Shown: positions 49,753 to 64,000 of the stretch, piece by piece
Layout: each line of letters begins with the position of its first letter
Numbering within the stretch: position 1 is the first letter of the stretch
Source of the DNA: Lepisosteus oculatus
Taxonomy: Eukaryota; Chordata; Actinopteri; Semionotiformes; Lepisosteidae
Length of the DNA stretch: 64,000 bases
Assembly: GCF_040954835.1 (NCBI RefSeq)
Contig: NC_090711.1
Span: forward strand, 6,951,501-7,015,500
Direction: 5' to 3'
Program-made: the position numbers and the translations under genes
Notes under the pieces: generated by a model
What the model was told of the DNA's origin: nothing
Database searches by the model: none
The model's input: the letters and a program-made list of their open reading frames with translations, nothing else

Positions 49753-51089
49753 ATATCAATTAAAGGACAGCTGGCATCTGGAAAATGTGGTCAAGCTATG
49801 CATGCAGGGCACATCAGCTGGAAATCATTGCCAACTCACGCAGGTGTGACTCCTTGCTGTTGATCATGGCAGGACAGACTTTCAAGATGAGAAGAACTCC
49901 TCCCCAGATGGGGAAATGATATCATCGAAAGAATTAATTGGGAGGAGGTTATTGTTACCTACTATCCTCAGGTCTGTGTGTTCAGTGGCTCATACCCTAC
50001 TGGGACATCAACAGCCAGTGAGTTTCTATCACAAGACAGTGATCAACACAATTTCCAACAATTATATTTACAATGACATTGACTCATGTGTGGTGAATTC
50101 TTGTGCAATGAGTTTTCTGTATTGTGCTTATAAATAGTTTAGGAGGATCTGTAGAATTTTCTTTTCACTTTGGCAAAAAATCCCAATTAAATGTATGATG
50201 ATTCAATATTTTTACACAGTACAAAGTTTAAAAGGAACATAGGGAGGTGAATACTTTTGATAGCCACTTTATATCACTTCTGGGATGGTTAAAATCTTAT
50301 CACGAAGCCAAATAAGTTATACATCCCTAACCTTTAACCTCTAACTATAACTGTAATCCTAGCCCAGATTCAAACATTCATCTTAACCCTAAAACCTACT
50401 CCCAGTCCTAGCTCATCCTTACATATAACCATGACCTGAATAGGCCTGTAATGTAATTACAATCATGTGATTGCTCTGCATTGTCTTACAGGGTGATGTA
50501 AAACTGAGTTTAATAAAGGACATGTTCTTAAAAGGGGATCAACTAAAAATCTCTTGATGCTAAAGTATGGAACCAAAAAGTATTTGAAATTAAAATTTTG
50601 AACGTCAATTTAAATATCATATCAATATAAATTTAATGTGTGACAATATATTATGCTTGAAAGATAAATTAATGTTTTCTATTTGATACAATGTGTTTTT
50701 TGTAAATTAAGTACTGGTTAAAGGAGAGAAAACAGAGTACAGAGGTGAAAGCTTCAGCTAATCATTATTTCATTAGTAGAGTATCACATGGATCTGTACT
50801 AGGACCACTGCACTTCATAATGTATACAGTATAAGTCATCTACATTCTTATGAATACAGAAGGGAGCAAGAACGGCAAGGAATATTCTCAGCAATAACCA
50901 AAACACCCCCTTCACAGACTCAAAACACAGTTTCTGCTTAATGGAGTGGGTCACAATTTGATGGCAAAGTGATGAGCACGGAGAGAAGTACAGTAAACTG
51001 AGGGAGCACTGTCAAGGTACAGATAGCACAATACTCACTTTTCAGTTTGTGATCCCAAACCACTTTTCTGCCTTTTTTCAACACAACGG

Positions 51090-51470
51090 CAGTATTATTT
51101 TACATAGACACAGGGGTACTGCGCAGATGAATTAATACGGTAATTTATTAACACGATGTAATGTGCTTCGTCACTGATGATAAATAAATGCATGACATCT
51201 GTCAGCTAATTAGACAGAAACACACCTGTGTGAAACGCAATTGTGAATATATGGGTATGTCTTTATGCAGAAGACAGTAATGAATGTTGACGAGGCTGAA
51301 AAAGATTACTGAATGGAGAGGTGTGACCTGAAAACAGGTTTTGTGTCGAGTACGGCGCAGATCTTGAATACAAATTAGCTGTTTGCATGCTCAGTATCAG
51401 CTTGTTATTGTTTGGAGAACCATTTTCTGCTTTCGGTTCACTGTTAATCATCTTTTGTGACGTTTGAAAC
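51090..51470 (+). repeat. Duplicated noncoding block, copy 2
   Basis: Collinear partner of 49290-49680. It keeps more CpG dinucleotides (for example 'gagtacggcgcag'), suggesting that it is younger or was less methylated. No coding frame is shared between the two copies. Confidence 0.6.
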
Positions 51471-54400
51471 GATAGCACGCTGAAGAGGAAGTAACAAGAC
51501 CTCTTGCAGTGGGATAAACGGTTACTCCTGTCGATTTGCACAGACTGAGTTCTGTAAATAAAAACGAGAGTTCACCAAGGAGTTATTGGAAACCCAATTT
51601 TAATGACCGAAAGCGCTGGAGTGATATCTTGGCAGTGAGACCAGCAGCACTCCCCCAGCGAAAAAGAAAAAACCGACGAACTCAGGATTGGACAGTTTTT
51701 AAGTGCTTGTACGATCACTGGAAATATTCAAATGTGCACAAAAAATAAGTCATTTATTCCTTTATCATATTGGCTAGCTAATGTCCTCTCTTTGATAGTT
51801 AATGTTAACTGTGGCTGTGTTTCTGTGTTGCGCAGCAACGACGGACTATGTTGTCTGGCGGGAGTAACGTAAACAGCTAAATTGTCGTGTTAAATTTTGA
51901 AATTAAAATTCATTCTATATAGCATATTTCGCAACTGTTTTCTAAAAGCAATAGGCACACGAGGCCTTGCTCTATCGTGAAAATAGTCACAGTAAAAATG
52001 TGTTGCCGACACCTCCTTTTAACTGACTATATTCACAATATAGTACGGCCACACGTATCTATTATGGTACGTATTTAAATTTTTTAATGGAACTTGAACA
52101 ATACGATCTTGCTGGGAATTTTCTAGGAGAAGGTGCTCAGGAACGTCTCATACACTGGTCTAGCACCATGGACAGTTCAGCACCTTTTTCACCTGCCTAA
52201 GTGTATTATCACTTTGAGACACCCAAACCAAGGATGAGTGAGAAAAACAATGACATTATAATAATTTCATATTTTAATGATTAAAGAGAATGAGCATGAA
52301 TGGACTTTATTACACTAGGACACAAGTAATTTATTTTAAAAAGTGTGATTTGTATTCTTTTTCCTAAGGGTTTACCCTGATAAACTTGCAGGACACAGTT
52401 CACGGTTACAGTAAGCACATTTTTCCTATTTATTTGTAACATTTTATTCCCCAGCTACAGACCTTATTAGTTCAGTGGCAGTGACTCTTATTATCGCCCC
52501 CTTTCTTTTCTTATTGTTTCACACGAAGTCTGTTCTCTGCAATACATGTGCCTCAGAACTGCATGACGATGATGTTAATAAAGGTAAAAAAAAATCCTCA
52601 TATGGCTGTAAGACGTTTTAAGTTTTTCTTAAGACAACAGACCTGGTATTTTACATACGTTTCTAAAATGTTTATTAACACAGTTGCATACAGTTGGATT
52701 AGTAGTTCAAGTAAGGAGCTGCATCAGCATGTGGAGGCTGCAAAGGAACAAGTAAAGGTTTATGACATACTGAAAAGAGGAAAAAAAAGAGAACGTTTCG
52801 GCTGTGGAGCCTTCTTCAGGTGGATTAGTGCCTGGTATATTAAATGTGCATCTTTTGTATATTTCACTAGCATGTTTGGTCAATCATAATATATTACAAA
52901 CCACACATGAAGCTTTGTTAGAACACAATTTATTGTGACCCCCCCCACCCCATATACTAATGAAAAGTACACACCGTGCAGAAGGTTACATTCTAGAACA
53001 TTCTGAAGTCCATGAAGCATGATAATGATATGCAAACCACCCCAGTATATAAGCCATTTTGAATGACAATTTGACATTTTTCATTTTAAAACTTCTGAAA
53101 ATAAGAAACCTCAAAGTGATGCGTGTAAAATAAGTAAACACCACCAAGCACAGAAAACGTGAAACGGCAAAAATGAAGGGCGTGGGTATGTAAAAGAAAA
53201 AGGTCTTGTGTTTGAGGCCTGCACACCACTGCAACATTCGTAACCACTTCAAAATCAATAAAAAGAATAAAATAGGAAATTGTATGCATTTGGCCTAACG
53301 ATCACCATGAAAGAAAAAGGGTGTTGAAAATGTGGGCGAAAAGTATACTCATCATAAAATTAAAAATATGCTTGACTGTAAAGGAGCTTGCTCCACAAAT
53401 AGGTCCTACCATCTAGATGACTCAGTTTCGAACTGGGTCAAGTCACTAACTGGGATTCCTCAGGCTCGGCCCGGGTTCCAGCAGCTCCCAGCGAAGAAGT
53501 AACCCCTGAGGCTTCCTGGGGGCCGTGCAGTCAGTGTGGACCTCTCTGTGAGCCGTGGCGGGGGGCGTCAATGGGAGAGAGGATTCGAGCGCCCCCCCCG
53601 CCTGTCCTCACGCTCCTCGTACGGAGACAGCTTCACGAGTGACCATTTCCAACCAGGAGGGTATATTGTAAAAATGACAGGGAAAACCACCGTTTAAAAA
53701 AAACCCAACAGAAAGGCTCATTTTGTTTCTTTTTCTCTGTAGGTCTACTGCCTGTATTTCTCCTACCAGTAACAACCCCACTCCCAGTAAGTATGTATCC
53801 TTTATAAACCTGAATAAAGCAAACTTTACACTACTGTATATACATGATTTAGTTCTATACAGTGAGTTATCACGTGAAAACATTTTTAGGGTTTATCCTA
53901 GATGAAACAGTGAGAAAATGTGTAAAAGTGGTAGTGGATTTTAACTATTGAACAAGTGTGCCACTCATGCATATGTTGAGTTGAGCAATTCAGGACAGCA
54001 TCAAAGTGCAGCTACATAAAAAGCAATATCTCTTTTTACAAAATTCAATATTCTGATCTTTTTTTCTAAGCGTGCTTTTGAAATTATTTTCTGTTTTATG
54101 CCTCACAAATTCAGAATCACCGATTTTCAATAGCAAACATCCTCAACGCACATGAATTGAGAACACACTCCACAACACACACTCATGCCCCTGTGATTCT
54201 AAGGCAGAGTTAGCATAAAAAGGTGAGCTGGAACATTAACAGGCAGCTTAAAACACCCATAGGCAAGGATAACGCAAAACCCTGCAATCTAAAGTTTCCA
54301 TTGCCAATAGTTTTCTACAAAAAGACGCCAAATGCAGAATACATACAGCGGTTAAAAAACAGGAACTCAACATTCATCACTGGTCAAAATTTTGACCTGT

Positions 54401-55747
54401 ATAACAATAAAAAAGCTTAATTTTTCCAAAATAAAAACATGCTGTTTTCTTTTGCAAACCAAAAATAACCTTAAAAGATAAACTCTTAAGTAAGAACATG
54501 GCAAATACAAAAACATTCAAAACTTAAAAGCATTCACTGCTGGAAATAAAAAGACATATTGCCAACACAATACAAAATAAAAATATAGGCGCATTTGTTG
54601 ATATTTATACTGAGAAACAATATGTAAAAAAAAAAGGTTTTCACACACTGAGGTTCATGGACAATAAAGACCTCTATTCTATTGTCTCTTGACATTCTAA
54701 GTCAACTCTTTCCTATGAATTCAATAACTGCTGCAGCTTGAATTAAAAACACAAACATGAGCCATGCTTTTTATCAACAATCATGCAATATTAAAGATGG
54801 AACTGCTAATGACAACGCAGAAGTCCGGTGTTCAAGACTTTAACACCCAGCACACTTTATGAACATCTGCACTAGGTATCTCTTGCCAATTTGGTTGGCA
54901 CTACTCAATATTGTTAAAATATTGATGGCTTAGTTAAAATATTTTGTGCACATCCTGATGCATTCTCATCATAATTTTAGTAACACTGTGCATAATAGCC
55001 TCTTTGTTGAAACAGAAAGATTAACTGCCTAGATTGTCTTTTATGCAAACACAGTGAGGTAGAAAAGCAGGAACTCAGACATTCACAAGAGTGTTTTGAC
55101 ATTCAAACAAGTACATAGGGAAGGTTAGAATCTGCAGCATATTTCTGAAACTGAAGTATATAAGAGGACATTTAAATGTAAAATTCACACTTTAAATACA
55201 ACCTTAAACCACCTGTTTCAATCAACCAAGCAGTAAGCTCCAGACAGCAGCCAACAAACTCCACTTCTAAAATCCTGTTTAACACCTGTCACACCTCTCT
55301 ACAATCACATTAACAGTCCTTACACTCAAGATCCCAGCCGTCCAGAGATCCTGGTCATTTAGAATCAGGGTTAAAGAGTCTAGAAAAATACTAAAGCGCT
55401 TTGAGTGGTGATCACAAAAAGATCAAAAGTACAGCACAGAAATAAAATTGTAAATAAAATATCCAGGCTGGCTGCAGTCCTAGGTTGAGCAACGATTTTC
55501 TGAGCAGCTCTGAGAAGGTCTAGAGTATGTCGTAACACATCATGTTGGAGTATCTACTGTACGTGACATTTCATTTCCTTTATGATCTCAATAATTATGC
55601 ACCTTGCCTAAGAAAGCAACACTCAGAATACCGTAAGCACGAGATCTAGGTTCTGACCCTGCATGTACTGTTCTACTTCTGTTCTCAACACCTCTAACAC
55701 ACATTTCCCTCGATTTCCCTTTGCCTTTCAGTGCTCTCCGGCCATCC

Positions 55748-60851
<5,104 letters not shown>

Positions 60852-61022
60852 CTGGAAGGGGTACAAAAGGAAAAAGATCAATGGGTTCATATTCCCAAAT
60901 AGCTTTCTTGTGATTTGTGTGTACTTCACATTTAAACCTCAGCGTACATCAAATTGGCAGTGATTCAGTTTTCCAATAATCAAGAGAATTATACGCATTA
61001 CGGGCACCTTCATAAATATTGG

Positions 61023-61738
61023 CAAGGCCGGATTTCCCATTAGGCACTGTAGGCACAGTGCTTGGGGCCTACGAAAGTTTTAGGACCTACGAAGGAGGGA
61101 AACACTAGTGACTAACGAAAAACGAGCTGAAACAACATGCTCGTGATCAACTCTAGGTGCTCTAAATCAATAATCATATCCTATCCAGCGGCTGTTCTAC
61201 AAACTAGAAATATCGAAGTGATGGTCACTCCATCAATCGCATGGTTTAGCATTAGAATAGTGCAGCACCCCCACCGGTCGCTTTAGCAGCTGCACCTCCC
61301 CTTAGCTATGTGTCCACATGGCAGGCTAGGGGCAGCAGCCCCAGGCTGTACGTGAGGTCAGTGTGTTGATCTCAGATTGACCTGGTAGTGTAAATAGCCT
61401 AGAGAGTTTATGAGGAGCCATTGTAAATAGTTGTCAGTATTTGCTGCTTTGTCCTTGTAACCCACTGTAAAATGATGTACCGCTCCTTAATCCTTACCCT
61501 GTGTGTGTGTAACCCCTTCCAAGAGTTTCAATCTCTGTCGGTCAAAGTACAACTGGCTGAGGTAAATAAACATGTTGTTGCTGGCACATGTGTGAGCTTC
61601 ATTCTGTTGGAATCCCCCGGTCATTACAATAGTTTAAAGTGCATCATGTCAATCAACGTAATTAAATTGGTGTTTACCCCTTTTTCACATTTTGGAGTGA
61701 AAGTGCCTAGGGCCTACGAACGCCAAAATCCGGCCCTG
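61023..61738 (+). mobile_element. Non-autonomous hAT-type DNA transposon, 716 bp
   Basis: The ends read CAAGGCCGGATTT and, inverted, CAGGGCCGGATTT, with further inverted similarity (GGCCTACGAA near both ends). Flanking 8-bp sequences AATATTGG (61015-61022) and AATATCGG (61739-61746) differ by one base and fit an 8-bp hAT target-site duplication. No transposase frame is present. It sits upstream of the first visible copy B exon. Confidence 0.8.
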
Positions 61739-62287
61739 AATATCGGTAACATTTTATGTGAAATATGGATTCCTGCTTTATTTTAACTGTTGAATATCAT
61801 TTTACTGGCCTCCACATGTAAAACAAGCATTACAACCGATGATATTAGTTGACATATTACAGTCAACATCCAGGTTGATCCAGGCAGGTGCTTTTTACTT
61901 GGAAGAACCTGTGCATTGCTGCACTGATGCAGCTAGGGAGTATTTTAACTCCAGATCTAAATGCCTCTCAAGAGTCTTTAAAGAGGACTTACAATTCACT
62001 GTTCACAGGTAAGGAACGAGAACACAAGCAATCCTCCTCCTGGATCAGTAATTCACCATCCCCAGAATGCTAGCATTGCTGCTTTTGCCCCAGGGTGGAC
62101 TTATGCACAGGGCTCCAGTCAGAGCTATCCTCGGCTCCCAACGTCCTTTTAATCCTGCTACTGAGTGATTTGCTCTTTTATTGTGAGGTGTGCTTTTGTT
62201 TGAGTTTTGTGTGTTCAGAAACAAGAAAAAACATCAAAAAGCATTCATATATTATCTATTTCCAACCATTTTCTTTTTAAAACAAAA

Positions 62288-62469
62288 CTACTCCTACTTA
62301 GCTGATGTGTGGTGAGCGTTCTGGCGCACTATGGCTGCCGTCGCATCATCCAGGTGGATGCTACACATTGGTGGTGGTGGAGGGAGTCCCCATTACCTGT
62401 AAAGCGCTTTGAGTGGAGTGTCCAGAAAAGCGCTATATAAGTGTAAGCAATTATTATTATTATTATATT
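62288..62469 (+). mobile_element. SINE 3' fragment
   Basis: 'gtggtgagcgttctggcgca' and 'gtaaagcgctttgagtggag', followed by 'cgctatataagtgtaa' and a (ATT)n tail, equal the 3' third of the SINE at 38925. The 5' head is missing. Confidence 0.75.
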
Positions 62470-62807
62470 ACTCCGCGCGCAACGAAAGCACAACCAGTCC
62501 TGAAATCCACTCACAATGAAGGCACATCCAGTCCCGATTTCAGCGCACAATGCCGCGGTTTCTTTGCCTGCCAGACTATATTCTGGGTTTACAGCCAACC
62601 ACCCATTACATAAACCAGTGTCTGCCCCAGGCCAGGGGAAAATCAGAAACTCACGTTCACTCCATCACCTCAGGCGATCCTCGCAGGGAGCGGAGACTTC
62701 CCAGTCGGTCAGACAAGAGAGTCGGGACTTAAAATGAGTCCTTACTTCTTTCTCTCCTGCCGATGGGAAATCCCCACGCCTTCTGGAGGACCCTGCTCGC
62801 AGCGCCA
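62470..62807 (-). mobile_element. Endogenous retrovirus leader, truncated
   Basis: Sequence downstream (minus strand) of the LTR and primer-binding site has the look of a retroviral leader, with a donor-like GAACGTGAGT near 62655. It ends at the SINE fragment after about 340 bp. No gag, pol or env reading frame is present in the window, so the element is broken. Confidence 0.5.
62790..62807 (-). other. Retroviral primer-binding site, tRNA-Ser-like
   Basis: On the minus strand, TGGCGCTGCGAGCAGGGT begins 4 bases after the LTR end. Its complement ends in CCA and, as recalled, matches the 3' end of vertebrate tRNA-Ser(UGA) at all but one position. Confidence 0.6.
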
Positions 62808-62811
62808 AAAT

Positions 62812-63346
62812 TGTTGTAACAGACAAATAAGTTCTGGAGCCCGAGATGAAGTTGAACAAGCGAGTTTTATTGCATGCAAGGAACAATCGGAATTGTTCAA
62901 AGATTATAGGTACAAAGCACCAGTTTATATAATAAACTTCAGCTGTTTCTGACGCAAAATTGTTACCGCGGTAATGGGGGGAGGTCACCTGTGTTTGGAC
63001 ATTCTCCAGACCTTGAACACTTTGAATGGCTGGTCTCATCTTCCCATAGTAAGGGAGTCTCTAGCTCGCACTTGGAATCTCTTATCAGTTGACTCCCTGC
63101 CATAACTCAAAAGAGCTTAAGCATGGAATGTTTTGTACCAAAAGAAGTCTTTGTGCAGAAAGAAATCAGTTAACCCTTTTTTCACATCTTATATCTTTCT
63201 TCACTACCAAACAGGTTAGATAAGCCAAAGGGCCTTCTCTCATTTCTAACTGTACTAAAAGAGAAAGTGGCTAAAAGCAGCTCTTGCTGAAAGCCTTATA
63301 TTGCTGCCGCTGAGATGCCAGTATTTCCTTTATTATTACTGTTACA
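62812..63346 (-). repeat. Endogenous retrovirus 5' LTR
   Basis: 535 bp, bounded by TG...CA with inverted repeats TGTAACAG and CTGTTACA. In minus orientation it contains a TATATAA-type box near 62931-62937, then an AATAAA signal near 62871. It is followed by the primer-binding site. Orientation is the same as the samhd1 genes. The 3' LTR is not in the window. Confidence 0.7.
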
Positions 63347-64000
63347 GCTTCAGGTGACTTAGAAGTGTCTCTTAGATTTTAGATAAAGTTTGTGACACTG
63401 AGAAGAGTAAACACTTCAAACTTCAAAGGAGAGAGGATGTTTGCTGAGGTATGTGGGGGTCCCTTGAGCAGAAACAATTGTAAAGTTTATCTTAGTATAC
63501 CTAGGCAAGTTGTGGATTAATGATTGCAAAGTAGCAGGACAGAAATGGACAAAATAAGATCACATTAGGAGTACAAAGGAAGAAGAAGAGGGAGGAAGAA
63601 ACCAGGAGCAGCAGGGAGAAGAGACAGTCCGCAGAGTTGGGACTTGAAGCTTGCGCCAGGCGAAAGTCCCTACTTCATGATCATCCAAATCAAACCTGAC
63701 TAGAGCTACTGTAAGTATCTGAACCTTGTTAGAGAGAGTGTGCTATTCTGCGTTTTAGGGCACTTGGGTTTCCTGGGTAAAATATACCTCAGTAAGAAAC
63801 ATCTTTCCTGCTTAGGGTGCATTCTTATGGATAGGAATATAGGCTCCCATTTATTTTGTGGCATCCGGGGTGCAGAGAGAGAGATTAAACTGCAGTTTGC
63901 ATTGTATTTAGTTAGACGGCATATTAAGAGTTTAATGCTTAGTAGCAGTCTCGAGGTTTTCTGGGGGTGACCAGAATGTTCGGCCTCTGAAACACCTTGC
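63347..64000. other. Unassigned end region, possibly repeat-derived
   Basis: No samhd1 exon is seen. A purine-rich stretch (about 63577-63630) precedes a perfect 7-bp hairpin stem GGGACTT/AAGTCCC (63639-63645 and 63664-63670), then a donor-like GTAAGTATC near 63712. The arrangement vaguely resembles a retroelement leader in plus orientation, but the evidence is weak. Confidence 0.3.

Larger units (their letters stand above)
46845..55747. other. Intergenic DNA between the two samhd1 copies
   Basis: About 9 kb without supported exons. It holds a microsatellite at 47704-47746, a LINE-2-like end at 49685-49752, a duplicated noncoding block at 49290-49680 and 51090-51470, and a CpG-bearing patch near 51480-51860. 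The 53.4-53.6 kb stretch is locally GC-rich but has no recognisable gene. The right end must include the 3' UTR of copy B; its poly(A) signal was not identified. Confidence 0.5.

Noticed and set aside
51536-51748. 70-codon plus-strand frame in a CpG-bearing patch
   Set aside because: Starts at TTG, has no domain, and no matching splice or poly(A) signals were found.
62665-63039. 124-codon minus-strand frame as a gene
   Set aside because: It spans the retroviral LTR, primer-binding site and leader, which are noncoding.

Overview
This window is vertebrate genomic DNA, almost certainly from a ray-finned fish, and perhaps a non-teleost lineage such as gar or bowfin (inference). Genes have multiple GT-AG exons inside AT-rich noncoding DNA. 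The interspersed repeats are the fish type: LINE-2-like tails with ATGG ends, SINEs with a 5S-rRNA-like head, a tRNA-headed SINE, a short hAT element and an endogenous-retrovirus LTR. Four protein-coding loci can be supported.

Layout. 1-5.9 kb has no gene, with one LINE-2-like repeat. At 6.0-7.1 kb on the minus strand is an intronless coding region for an orphan class A G-protein-coupled receptor, with a probable noncoding leader exon near 8.2-8.4 kb. 8.4-19.4 kb shows no gene. 19.9-23.4 kb on the plus strand holds the complete three-exon snai1 gene (SNAG domain and five zinc fingers), with a 3' UTR to about 24.87 kb. 24.9-35.7 kb is noncoding: repeats, a LINE relic, a GC-rich stretch at about 28.6-33.1 kb, and a CpG-rich patch at 34.3-34.6 kb.

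35.7-46.7 kb on the minus strand carries a complete 14-exon SAMHD1-type dNTPase gene of 476 residues (copy A). It starts directly at the HD-domain region and has no SAM domain. After about 9 kb of noncoding DNA, 55.7-60.9 kb on the same strand holds the last nine exons of a second, head-to-tail SAMHD1 gene (copy B). No 5' exons of copy B are visible up to the window end. That interval holds an hAT element, a SINE tail and a retroviral LTR with leader.

Main point of interest. The two SAMHD1 copies share the same intron positions and phases across the nine comparable exons, so they are a tandem duplication. Copy B looks conventional: the substrate tyrosine, the redox cysteines and a C-terminal TPxK (CDK-type) site are all present. 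Copy A keeps the HD metal ligands but lacks the SAM domain and the C-terminal TPxK tail, and has changed the residues matching human Y374, H321/H322 and C522. It therefore looks like a diverged paralog freed from the usual regulation. Human residue numbers were assigned by alignment from memory and should be verified.
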